Below are positions 42,901 through 53,834 of a DNA stretch of 64,000 nucleotides, one piece after another. Under the pieces are notes generated by a model that ran no database searches, was not told the origin of the DNA, and saw only the letters and a program-made list of their open reading frames with translations. The position numbers and the translations under genes are program-made. How positions within the stretch are numbered: the first letter of the stretch is position 1; each line of letters opens with the position of its first letter. Origin of the DNA: Falciphora oryzae (taxonomy: Eukaryota > Ascomycota > Sordariomycetes > Magnaporthales > Magnaporthaceae); NCBI GenBank assembly GCA_000733355.1, contig JNVV01000008.1, positions 218,110 through 282,109 on the forward strand, read 5' to 3'.

Positions 42901-45900
42901 GATACGCGATCGGGCTGATCGTGAATGACAACTCTAAATCCTCACCGTCGCGGGGCGCACATCCCTCTGTGCACCGTGCACAGGAACAAAGCACGAAGGA
43001 ATGTCTTGGACAGCGGGAGACTATGGAGAAGCGGGGAGGGGAAATGATGATGTGCAAGACAGTCTAAAACAGCATGCGGAGGATCCATCCATCTTTGCAT
43101 GCGCTATCGAGAGGCACGGCGAAACTATCGGCCAGGCTGCGGCTCAGCGCTTCCCCGTGCCGCAAGCGAGACGATAAAAATATAAAAATACCTCAAAATA
43201 CGTAAGACGGACAGCATAGTCCGATGGGGGCGGGCGGCCATGAGGGGAAGCCTTTTGGAGGAGGTGATGAACGGAAAGTGTTTGCTCAACAAGAAGTAGC
43301 ATCCACGCGGCGCGTCTCTCGGCGAGTTTTTCTGACGACGTATGGATACCATCATGCCGCTGTCGCACACCAGGTAGACTACGACAGCATTAGCAACTGC
43401 CGGCCGGGAGGGCGGTAGGACAGGAACCCCGTCCCGGACATTTGCAATTCTCTGCACCGTACGTGCGCTGTAGCGAGCCGCCCGTAGTGGGCTCCGCGTT
43501 CACCTGGGAATCCATGTCGCCGCCGCCTAGCCACAGGCGAATGGTCGGGTGGTCGTTATATGGCGGTGTCATGGCCATGATGGAGGCCAAGATCGGCTGG
43601 TTTGGAATCGGGTTTACCCATCAGAAATTGATCAGGTCCATTCGAACTGGGCGATCTCCAAATCTGGAGAGATCTATCTGTAACACGACCCTTCCATGCC
43701 TCGCTCTACTCGAGCTGAAAGGTTGCCCCTTGGGCGGCACGCTGACCCCGACTCTGGAGCGAAGGCGTGTCGGGAACGTGGCCGACCGGCTGAAGGATGT
43801 CAGCCGACTCGCGGTCCCAAAGTCCCAAGTCCACCCAAAGTTGGGCTTGTTGCGAAAAGAGGCGCCGGCAGCTATTCTCGGACGAGGTGATGACGAGAGA
43901 CGATCAGACACGAAACGAGAAGCTGGCGTGCTCGCCGGTGCAGTAGCTGCAGTCACGAGATGTCGATCGGCTGCCAGGAACCTCAAGCTGGACTCGCCTT
44001 TGACCTAATCGGGCGATTGTGAAGGTGGGGAAGCGCCGAGGATGGCCGGGCGGCTGTTGACGAGCCCTTTCGGCCTAGACCCAGGCCCCGGCCAGGGCAA
44101 GGATGGAGGGCAGGCTGGTCCATCGAAAAAGGGGCGGGCGGGCGTCAGGGGTGGGGAGGGGGAAGCACACTGGAGCAGCAGACGGGAGGAAGGGCGGTTT
44201 TGGGAGGGGTGGGATTGGATGCAAGCACTTCGTCTGCATCCAAGGAATACAACGTCCGTTTCGGCGTATTTTTAAAATTAAGAAATGTAACAGGGCAACA
44301 ACCTGACATCCTGTCGTTTTGTCTCTTGTGGCATCATCTCTCCATCAGGCTCGCGCCCTGCGAAAAAGGTCGCGCCGGATTGCTGGCTATAACCGGCGCT
44401 TGCTGACGAAGTATGCGATGGAGCGAGCTGTCGGTCTGGACTGGACGGTCGATGCAAAATTGGGAATCTCTTGGGGTGAGCGGCTCGCCGACTGGTGCCT
44501 GCCGAGCCGGGGAGTCCCTTGCGGACCTTGAATTGATCTTGCCAATTTCAGGCCGGCCCACGGCCAGAAGAAGCCCAGCGACGGCCTTGCCTGAAGAGAT
44601 GGGAAGTGGAAATAAGCCCTAGAAAGATGCCTGCCCGGCTTTGCAGAGCACAACGGGCGCAACCGAAAACCCCCGACATCGCGGACCTTGCTTGCCCAGC
44701 CAAGAAGGACGGTTGCTGGTTTGCCAGCCGGGCTTACGGTCAATCTCGTTAGCTCAGCGTCCTCCACAGCAGCAGGGGCGCTCTCTTGGCCAGCCGCGAC
44801 AATGATGTGCGTCTTTCCAGGAGGCAGGAAAGGATGCCACCCTCACATCCTCCCCTCGCCAGTCCAACCCTGTCCGTCTTGGCGGCCCATCTTGCGGCTC
44901 CAGGCCGGATCATTGGCTGCTTTTGGATTGCCGACCAATCTTAACACCCGGAGCATTATCACCCCTTCTCGCCTGTCCTCTGGCAGTGATTGCTCTGTGT
45001 CAGATTGATAGAGCCTGATGCCCGGGTAGGCGAGAATATTCATGTAGGTTGAGGTTGGCTAGCAATGCATACCACCCAACAGGGCACACGACATGGCTCT
45101 GCCGAAATAACCCCATCCCGTGGGTTGCATCCCAGGGCCAGTGAGATGGCGAGGATGCTTTGTTTTGGTGCCCAGAGACGTCGCCAACAGACGCTACCGC
45201 AGCCGAGATCCGATGGGACATTCTCCTCCCTTTGCAGCCTGAATGCGACACATGCGGCACTGAGATGAGAGGGGTCCCGGATTCAGCTGGCGATAGAGTG
45301 ATGGAAGCTGGGTGTTGGGGAGCAGGCTGTGCCGTACCGATGCCATGGGAAGGCTGTGCCCAAAGCATGACCAGCAACACAAACTACACCAACCTGCATT
45401 TCCAGCTTCCGTCCACCGTGCATTTCGGCGTCGGGCGTCGGCTCGCCGGTTGTTTTGATTGACAAGCCATCATTCTGGCTGCCGGACCGAAAGCAGGCTA
45501 GAGCTGTCGAATGCAAGGTACCCGAACAAGTCCGAGCGTCGACGCCAAATTATGACATTCGGTGGGCTATTGAAAGCGGAAAGAGCACCGGCTGTGCGCC
45601 CCCAAGCCTCTCGCGCCATAACTACAGCGAGCGTGGCGTCCGTGGTAGACGGTGGGGGGCAAGGACCGACGCCAGTGATCTCGATCAATTTGCAGAACCA
45701 AAGATTACCCAGGTGCCCAGTAGGTAGTATGGCATGTTGTGTGTTGTGTGTCTGGGATAAAGGGGCGCGCCATTTGGGCCTCCTCCAATACCAGCGCCGG
45801 TGTGAAGGCGACGGTAGCACCCCAACTTTCTAGCTGCCGACTTTTTCTCGACTTTCTAGAAGGCAGGTTTAGCCACAGACCAAACGAAATAAGCACGAGA

Positions 45901-47751
45901 GATCAAACCCAAAGAAAAACAGGAAGAAAGAGTCCGAACATTGGCCAAACAAAGTTCGTGTAATTGAACGAGCCGCTTCGGGAACATAAACGATGATTTT
46001 CGGTTTGTCTTATCAGCCAATTGACTTCTTGTGCTTTCTTTCCTTTTTCGCCACCCCCGGTTCGTCACATCGAGTGCTTTTTATGTTCCCGCCGACCCGC
46101 CAGTTCGTTGCAAATGCCGGCCTCTCTGTTCATGCGGACTGAAGTGACCGATTGTCTTTGCCCGCTCGCTTCACGTGCATATCACCAAAAACACGAGGAA
46201 TAACTGGCCGATGGTGGCCGAGCAGGGAAGAATATTGAGAGATAGATCCATCGCGGACGGAAACATCACGGGCAAACAGTGGGTAGTGTTCCCTGCACGG
46301 TTTGATCTTCGTTCGCCTGTGCTGGGCCACAGACACCATCAAGGGTCGAAAACGGCTTAGCTCGACGGTGAAAGAGGAGCAGGGACCCCGTCCGTCCGTC
46401 CACACCGACATGTTTGCTGCAGCTCTGCAGATGGATGCTTGTTGAGCAAGGTGTTTGTGCAGGAACCGCACGAACTACGGTGCAAAAGACGTTAGCATGA
46501 GGCTAGCTCGTATTGGCGAACTCCAACATCTGCAGCAGTGTGCATGCTGCACACCCGCATTTGGGGCTCCCTAATGCTCCCCTCTCCACCACAAGCTCCT
46601 CACAAGCTCCTCCGCGCATGCGCCAGCTCCAGAACTGCGGGATGAAGAAAAAGACGCACACCGACACCTCGCGCTTCCAAGGTAATCTCTGATCTAGCCA
46701 GTCAGTCAGCCTTTGTTCTTGGGCAGACTCGCGATCGGGGACCTCCGAGGTGCCATTGGGCATCGTCCACCTGACATCAATTGGAAAGAAAGAAGCCCTG
46801 GGCGGCCTTCCAAGGCGTTCGTTTCCTCACTTCCTTTGTCTGGTTCAGGCTCCTGGGGCTGCATTTCCACCCCATCTGCCGTGCCATTCATCAATTTGGG
46901 GAGCCGGCCATTCACGGGCAAAAGCACAGGGACCGGCGACTGGGCTCGCTGGGCTCTCGTCTTGATACAGGACACCACTCTCCGCATTGCGTACCACACC
47001 GTTCCACTGCCCCTGTGGGTCACCCATGAATCAGGGCAGGGGTGCAGACCCAAGACAGCCCAGGGGCCGACGCCACGGAGCAGGGGTCGTGCCAGTCCAG
47101 GCGCTTTTCCCATTCTGAGCCGCCCTCGTCCTCACCTTTGCTCTGCTTGCACCGTATTGCATGGCCAACCCAAGGTCGGCCCCTCGAGACTGAGACACAC
47201 ATCGCAACAGCAATCGGCAGACAACCGCCCCAGCACCTGTCACCTGGCCCAAGACCAGCCTAATCCCTCCCTCAGATCCTGGTGTTTCTTCCTTCTTTGT
47301 CCAAACGACATCCTTGACCCATATCTTTTCCTCGCGCGCCGCGGTGTCTCCGTCCTCTTGGTTCCTGATCCCCGACTCGATCTCTTGCCACACACCCTTC
47401 TTGCTTTTTGAACGACATCACCCTTACGCAGCCACGAGACAAGCTGCATCCCAAAGTCAGAAACTCTTCCAGGGACGTTCCTGGCATCTGTTTATAGTAC
47501 ACGGCGCTTCACCGCAGTCTGAGAGAAGCAACCAATCCTGGGTGGTCGCACACAAAACGGCGGCGGCTCAAGTAGAAAACGAGCGCCCCCCCATCCACCG
47601 CCTTGCTGGGCAGGCCTGCGGACTGGGCCATCCTCACCTTAGAACCGAAAACGAGCCCGCAGCACAACAGGGCGACGCCAACGGGAAACGAAAAACAACA
47701 TAGGAGCTGAGGAAAAAGAGGAAGGAAGGGACACGAAAACGCTAGCCCAAC
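39901..47751. other. Long gene-free region between INO1 and the LIM gene
   Basis: Nearly 8 kb lie between two divergent genes. GC content looks like that of the genic part, with a few short AT-rich islands (about 42,275, 42,650, 43,170 and 44,265). Open frames up to 239 codons occur on both strands but overlap, lack motifs and have no splice pattern that I can support. The stretch 47,400-47,751 is probably the 5' leader of the LIM gene. It may contain distal promoter, long non-coding RNA or fast-evolving orphan genes. Confidence 0.55.
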
Positions 47752-49989
47752 ATGGCAGCACTTGACAGGCAGTCGAGCTTCCTGCCGACGATAAAATGCT
47801 CGTCGTGCGGGAACCAGATCGAGATCTCCATGATGGGAGACCACATCTGCAGCGGCCCAGCAGAAGAACCCCCAAGTGAGTACATGTCTTTCGTCGCGCC
47901 GCGTTTCTGCGTTTGCAGACACCTTGCTTACACGCCTGCCTTGTTTACAGTGCCGCCCCCTCCAGAGAAGGAAAAGCTTGACACCTTTATGCCCTTCAAC
48001 AAGGAGGTCCACGAGAAGATAGGACGCGTACCGCCACCACCAAAAGTTGACACGCTCGCAGCGAGTATGTCACTTGGAGTCCTGGTCTTTGACGCGCCAC
48101 GTGAACCTATAACTAACAAAGGCTTGCTAGACCGTACATACTACCGTGCAGGACAGCTGACTCCTGTGAGCAACTCGAGCGGTACCGCGTCTCGGAGCGC
48201 ATCGCCCTTGACGCCCAACGCCCGATCGCTTGCCGGTCGTTCTGAGGACTACTTCGCCCCGAAGATCGCGAATGAGGACGACCCGACCACTCAGCAGCCC
48301 CAGCCGCGCCGTCCTGGCGGATACGGTGGACTGAACGAGTTCGACGATCAAATGTACCCAGCAGACTCGGCTAAGAAGCAGACCCCAAACCTGCTCGCGC
48401 GCATGAACTCAATTGCGCCCGGCCCGTTCGATGCAGGCAGGAGGCCGTCAGCAGCCAGCAGGAACCCCCCTCCAAGGAGGCCGAGTGACGATGATGGCAT
48501 GAGTGATATGGGTAACCCCTACGGCGAACGGCCCCAAACTTCCAACACCAACGCCAGCTTTGGTGGCGGTGGCAACCAGCCGAGGGCACCAAGGACCAAT
48601 GGCTACGGTGGATTTGGACCTCCGCAGCGTTCTCAGGACGAGTTCGAGCCGGAGCCTCTTAACTCCCGATCGGGCACGTTTCCCCGCGACAGCGAGCCCG
48701 CAGACTCGCTCCTTCGGACTCCCTCTGAGCCTGGACCTCGCCCGGACAGGCAGCGGAGGCCATCCAACGACGTGTATGGCCGACAACCCCCGGTGGGACC
48801 CGACGCGTCGCGCCAGCTGCCGCCGAGGACGAGCTCGAACAACAGGCCGCCAACCCGTGACGGTAACCAAGCGGCTCCTAACCTGGCGGACGACTTTGGA
48901 ATCGGAAACCCTTACCACAGCCCAAACTCTTCGCTTTCATCTAGCGGCTCAAGCCGACCAAGCCAGCCGAGCTCACAGACTAGCCCGGCCCGTTCGCTTC
49001 GATCGCGCCCAACGAGGAAGCCATCCGACACGTCAAGCTTTGACAGTCTGATGCAGGACCTTCAGTCGTCTATGGACGATATGGCATCTATGGGGAGGGA
49101 CCGTGACCCGCCTGCCCCTCAGGGCCGTACCCACGAGCGCTCGGGCTCATTGCGAAACCAATCGTCGACTCGCCGCCAGAACAGCCGAAATGATCCCTAT
49201 TCGCAACGGGCTCCGTCGCCGATACCATCTCCCACCTGGGGTAACTCGATGGACCGAGGAAACAATGGTGGCCGAGGACGGGATAACCGCGGCCCTCCGT
49301 CACCCCGATACTCATCGCCGGAGCGGATGGCCGAGAGGGCGCCTTCGAGGGCTACGCCGCGCGGGCAGTCGAGGGGACGGGAGCCCGTGCCCAAGAGCCG
49401 CGGCAACTGCAAGGCGTGCCGCGAGCCCATCACTGGAAAGAGCATTTCGAGTGCCGACGGACGGCTGACGGGACGGTACCACAAAGCGTGTTTTGTGTGC
49501 ACGACGTGCCGCGACCCCTTCACCTCGGCTACCTTCTACGTACACGACGACATGCCCTACTGCGAACAACACTACCACGAGATCAACGGAAGCCTGTGTG
49601 GAACGTGCAACATTGGTATCGAGGGCCAGTATCTGGCCGACGAGCGCGACACGAAGTATCACCCGCCCTGCTTCCGCTGTGCCGACTGCGGCCAGATCCT
49701 GAGCGACGGCTATTTCGAGATCGGCGGCCGCCGGTACTGCGAGAAGGACGCATGGAGGCGCACCCAACCGGCGCCCCAGCCCGTCAGCAGGGTCGGGACG
49801 CCGAGCAACCTGGGCCCCGGCGCCAGACGGCCACCCCCAGGCGGTCTTCCTGGCGGCCCCAAGGGATTCCCCGGCAACAGGGGCATGCTCGGCCAGCCAT
49901 ATGGTCCCCCTGGTGGCAACAACAGGCTCGGCCCCCCTGGACCCCGCCCCAGGATGGAGAAGCGCATGACGAGGCTGGGCATGATGTAG
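47752..49989 (+). CDS. Paxillin-like protein with two LIM domains
   Basis: Three exons: 47,752-47,875, 47,951-48,064 and 48,131-49,989 (698 aa). Introns are 75 bp (GTGAGT...TTTACAG) and 66 bp (GTATGT...ACTAAC...GCTAG); both split codons in phase 1. Reading through them adds a false stretch. The N-terminus has a short Cys/His motif (CSSCGNQIEISMMGDHIC). Residues about 80-500 are low complexity, rich in Ser, Pro, Arg, Asn and Gly. Two tandem LIM zinc domains lie at about 506-620 (CKACREPITG...HKACFVCTTC; CGTCNIGIEG...HPPCFRCADC). The tail is Gly/Pro-rich and ends basic. LIM domains are protein-binding; fungal paxillin-like proteins act at growth sites and the septum through actin and Rho GTPases. 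That role here is by family only. Confidence 0.92.
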   Translation: MAALDRQSSFLPTIKCSSCGNQIEISMMGDHICSGPAEEPPSEYMSFVAPRFCVCRHLAYTPALFTVPPPPEKEKLDTFMPFNKEVHEKIGRVPPPPKVDTLAASMSLGVLVFDAPREPITNKGLLDRTYYRAGQLTPVSNSSGTASRSASPLTPNARSLAGRSEDYFAPKIANEDDPTTQQPQPRRPGGYGGLNEFDDQMYPADSAKKQTPNLLARMNSIAPGPFDAGRRPSAASRNPPPRRPSDDDGMSDMGNPYGERPQTSNTNASFGGGGNQPRAPRTNGYGGFGPPQRSQDEFEPEPLNSRSGTFPRDSEPADSLLRTPSEPGPRPDRQRRPSNDVYGRQPPVGPDASRQLPPRTSSNNRPPTRDGNQAAPNLADDFGIGNPYHSPNSSLSSSGSSRPSQPSSQTSPARSLRSRPTRKPSDTSSFDSLMQDLQSSMDDMASMGRDRDPPAPQGRTHERSGSLRNQSSTRRQNSRNDPYSQRAPSPIPSPTWGNSMDRGNNGGRGRDNRGPPSPRYSSPERMAERAPSRATPRGQSRGREPVPKSRGNCKACREPITGKSISSADGRLTGRYHKACFVCTTCRDPFTSATFYVHDDMPYCEQHYHEINGSLCGTCNIGIEGQYLADERDTKYHPPCFRCADCGQILSDGYFEIGGRRYCEKDAWRRTQPAPQPVSRVGTPSNLGPGARRPPPGGLPGGPKGFPGNRGMLGQPYGPPGGNNRLGPPGPRPRMEKRMTRLGMM
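47876..47950 (+). other. Intron 1 of the LIM gene
   Basis: GTGAGT...TTTACAG. Removing it joins A to TG as a Met codon and brings the GPAEEPP block next to PPPPEKEKLDTFMPF. Confidence 0.85.
48065..48130 (+). other. Intron 2 of the LIM gene
   Basis: GTATGT donor, ACTAAC branch site and GCTAG acceptor. Splicing gives the conserved-looking sequence DTLAANRTYYRAGQLTPVS. Confidence 0.85.
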
Positions 49990-52083
49990 ACTTGCCAGCC
50001 AAACGACAGCCAAGTCAGTCTTTACCGAAGCTACGATGCATTGCGAACACAACGACAGGGGCCTGCCGCCTTCCCCCGAGATGCCATTTGTCAACATCTC
50101 TGGGTCTATTTGGAACACATCTACTTTGTTTTCGTCGCACCCGCCTGGAACAACGCACAGCGAGGGATTTTTGTTCTTTGGGATTTTACCGGTTTGATTT
50201 TAATTGCAATGCACACACATACAGTCTGCTTCATTCTTTTTGCCTCACCCTCTTTGCTTATTTTCGGAGGTCGCCGAGATGGAGACCCCGGGATGGAGGC
50301 CTTTTGGATACCCAGCGATGGAGATTTCATCGTTTTATACCCCCTTCGGATTTGATTTGATATATCAACCAGTTCGCTTTGTTTCGGCTTTTTATTCTTT
50401 TTGTCAACATACACCACTCTTTGGGATTAGGACGGTGGGCGCGGGGGACTAGGTGACGGAGTCTCGGGCTCAGCTGGAGGGGAGGAACTTTTGTGTGTAT
50501 TGGAAATCACGATGACGAACCGGGCTGGCCCTTTCGGTCAGTAGGGACTAACATTTCTCTCTACATTGCTTATCGTTCTCTAGCCCTCTCGTTGACTTTT
50601 TTTTTTTATTGTGTCTAGACGAGGACAAGGGCGCGAGAGAGAGAGAGAGAAAACGATAATGGGCCCGACAATGTAAATAACGTCTCACTCAGAATGACGG
50701 GAGGTTTGCCAGCCTGGTCTAGGCGTCCCAAACGGGCGCCACATTATAACTACATAAACATACCTCAAGATACAGAGTACATTAATAGCCCTTTTTATGA
50801 ACGTCCAGGCCCAAGCCACGTGTGCCTGTCTCAACCATTCTGGAGCCCCCAATGGCCCCATGCCGTGTCTCACGCTTTGTCTGGACCCGTCTATCGTCCA
50901 TCACGCTTGCTTTTTGAGATGTGCCTGGGACAAAGCAACGGGTTTTTGGTATTACGCCCGTTGCCGCCGCTCCTGTCTTTTGGAGATGTTGGAATTCTCT
51001 AGAGGACATCACCCGGACGACGATTACCGTTTGAGAAGGATATTATGCAAGGCTGCATATGCCCGCAATGGAAGGGATCGCGTTGCCGCGACGTGGAGAA
51101 AAAAAGGGCTGCTGCTGGGTCTGCATTGTCGCTCATGGGGGGTTCGTTGCAATGCGGACTTACGCTCCGCGGGAACACAGCCGACTTCGCATGGTCAAGG
51201 GACCTAGAATTCTCGTGTTTTTTTTTTTTTTCCTTCTTCCTTCTCCATTTCCCCTTTCATCCCTTGTTCTTCCATTGACAGTTCCCCCAGTCGCCACCGC
51301 CTCCTGCCCAGACGGGGCGGCGGGACAGGGCAACGGGGAGCGATCGGACGGCGTTGCCGAGGCGGACACGACACGTTTCGGCTTTTCTTTTTTTTTTTTT
51401 GTGGGCGACTCGCCGACCTTGTTCGGGGGTTCCACTGGAGACGGGGTGCGCGGGTGGGCGCGGGAATCTGGATAGGGGGTGCGGTGCGGAAAAGGCCAAT
51501 GCGCAAACGGGTGCGGTAGTTGAGGGCCCCTGGTTGTGTTTCTTTGGCCCGGATTGTCCAGGATTCCAGAACGAAAGAAGGTTAAACGGAAAAAGGAAGA
51601 AAAAGGAAGAATGATAGGGAGGCTCGGAGAACAGGAAAGGGAAAAGTGGCGCGAGTTTCAGGTCTTGGATTATCGACAAGAGAAACCACCTAGGTTATCC
51701 TGGAACAGGCTCAAAGGGCAAACACACACACATGAACGAGACAGGCATGCGGGCCTCCAGGTTGGTCCATGCTTGTTGGAGATCGGGGTAGCATAACACG
51801 GCAAATATACCTTCCATATCGGGTCGGCACTGGCTTTTGCATGAGAAAGCCGCAGAGACGAGGGAATAAATAGCATCGCTTGCTATTTGGTGTGTGAAAC
51901 TTCTATATATCCAAGAAAGGAAGTCTGTCTGGCTTGAGCGGCAGATGCGTCTAAATATGCAGTCTAAAATACATCGAGACTTTTGAAGGCCCCGTTTTGT
52001 TGCCTCTTCCGTGCCTATCGTCTATCGTTCTCTCCAAAAACAAACACCCCTCCCTTCCTGGCCCGTCTTCCAAAACAAATCCT
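49990..52083. other. Convergent 3' intergenic region, 2.1 kb
   Basis: This lies between the LIM gene (+) and the PCS60-like gene (-). It holds T-rich and purine-rich tracts, a GA microsatellite (about 50,636-50,650) and a short AT-rich word (50,746-50,773) also found near 43,174. I see no supportable gene. Confidence 0.6.
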
Positions 52084-53834
52084 TTACAGCTTCGCCGTCT
52101 TGGCGTCCTGCTTCTGCATCTCCTCGGCCACGATGCGGCGCTGGATCTTGCCCGTGGCCGTCTTGGGCATGACGTCAGTGAAGTAGATCTTCTTGGGCAC
52201 CTTGAACTTTGCCAGCTTGTCGGCGACCCAGGCCCGCAGCTCGTCGTGGCCGAGCTTGGCCCCCGGCTTGAGCACGATGGCGACGGCGACCTCCTGGCCG
52301 TACATGTCGTCGGGAATAGCAAAGCTGACGGCCTCGGACACGGCCGGGTGGCGGGCCAGGACGTTGTCGAGCTCGATGGGCGAGATCTTCTCGCCGGCCT
52401 TGTTGATGAGCTCCTTGATGCGGCCCGTGATGATCAGGTAGCCGTCCTCGTCCATCTTGCCCTGGTCGCCCGTGCGGAAGAAGCCGCCCTTGGTAAAGGC
52501 GCCCTTGTTGGCCTCGGCGTTGTTGAGGTAGCCCTTGGTCACGTTCTCGCCGCGGATGCAGATCTCGCCCTCGGAGCCCTGGGCCAGCTCGTCGCCCTTG
52601 TCGTCCAGGATGCGCACCTCTACGCCCTGGCCCACGCCGACGCTTCCCGGCTTGCGCTTGCCGACGTCGGGCAGGGGGTTGGACGTCATCTGGTGGGCGG
52701 CCTCGGTCATGGCGTAGGCCTCGAGCACGGGGGCCTTGAAGGTGGCCTCGAGCTGGGTGAAGGCCGTGGGGGACAGCGGGGAGGAGCAGGAGCGGATGAA
52801 GCGGATGCGCGGGAGCGGGTTTGGGGCCGGGTGCTTGAGCAGGATCTGGTGGATGGTGGGCACGGCCGTGTACCAGTTGGCGCCGTGGGCGGCAAAGTCG
52901 CGCCAGAAGTCGGTGGCCGAGAACTTGGTCGGCACCACCATGGAGCCGCCCGAGTAGAGAGGGGCCAGGAGGCCGCAGAGGAGGCCGTGCACGTGGAACA
53001 GCGGCATGACCAGCATTGTGCGGTCCTCCGGGGTTAGCCTGTAGGTGTTTTTGATGTTGCCTGTGGAGGTCATGTCAGCATGTCTGCAGGTAGCTAGATG
53101 GTAGCTCATGAAAAGAAGCACGTCAAGAAGTACATACTCATGGTCCTGGTCAGGTTGCGGTGTGTCAATGGCACCACTTTGGGGCGGGACGTCGTGCCGC
53201 TGAAAAGCAGAAATCAATAGTCAGTCTCGAGGATCATCGACTTGATGTTAGGGTAGAAGGACAATGACACTCACCTTGTGTGCAGCACCAGGGCAACATC
53301 GTCAGGTTGCGGCTCCAAGACCTGCTGGCCGCCCTTGCCCTTGAGCAGGCCGTAGTCCTTGACGTCGAGCGCGACCTCGCCCTTGCCGTCGTCCCAGTAG
53401 CACTCGGCGACGGCGGCATTGAAGCGGCGGGCGGCTTTGACGGCCGGGCTGGCGGCGTCGAAGGCGCCGCGGGGCACGAGCACGACGGCAGAGCCGACGT
53501 CCTCGATGTAGAACTCGAACTCGCCCTGCTTGTAGGCCGGGTTCAGGGGCGCGGCCACGGCGCGCTGCCAGCTGGCGGCCAGGAAGGACACGATGAACTC
53601 GTACGAGTTGACGGTGGCGATGGACACGGCCGAGCCGCGGGTGATGCCCAGGGCGGCCAGCTTGGCCTGGAAGGCCGACACGTCGGCGGCCAGCCGCCGG
53701 TACGACGCCGTCAGGGCGGCCTCGGGGCCCCGGGGCGAGGGGATTATGACGGCCGTGGCGTCCGGGCTGCCGCCCTGGGTGGCGTCCGGGCTGCCGCCCT
53801 GGGTGGCGCCCTTGAGGGTAGCTGCCGCCCCCAT
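52084..53834 (-). CDS. PCS60: Peroxisomal CoA synthetase, PCS60/oxalyl-CoA synthetase type
   Basis: Three exons: 53,834-53,275, 53,199-53,138 and 53,060-52,084 (532 aa). Introns are 75 bp (GTGAGT...TTTTCAG) and 77 bp (GTATGT...CACAG); phases close. The P-loop motif is split by intron 1 and reads HTSGTTSRPKVVPLTH, the form typical of yeast Pcs60 and plant AAE3 oxalyl-CoA synthetases. Further motifs are FHVHGLLCGL, AYAMTEAAHQMTSNP, GYLNNAEANK, FFRTGDQGKMDEDGYL and the catalytic Lys in TATGKIQRR. The C-terminus is AKL, a PTS1 peroxisomal signal. By family it would make oxalyl-CoA from oxalate, ATP and CoA as the first step of oxalate breakdown. Near the N-terminus an in-frame 24-bp duplication repeats GGSPDATQ. 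Oxalate as substrate is inferred from the motif, not shown. Confidence 0.92.
53758..53805 (-). repeat. 24-bp in-frame tandem duplication in the PCS60-like gene
   Basis: Two identical 24-bp units (53,758-53,781 and 53,782-53,805) encode two copies of an eight-residue Gly/Ser/Asp/Thr-rich segment near the N-terminus, outside the catalytic motifs. Exact identity suggests a recent slippage event. Confidence 0.85.

Noticed and set aside
46713..47411. 232-codon open frame upstream of the LIM gene
   Set aside because: No motif, overlapping frames on both strands, and an amino-acid mix typical of random GC-rich DNA.
51997..53037. 346-codon plus-strand frame
   Set aside because: Antisense shadow of the PCS60-like gene; the translation is biased and motif-free.
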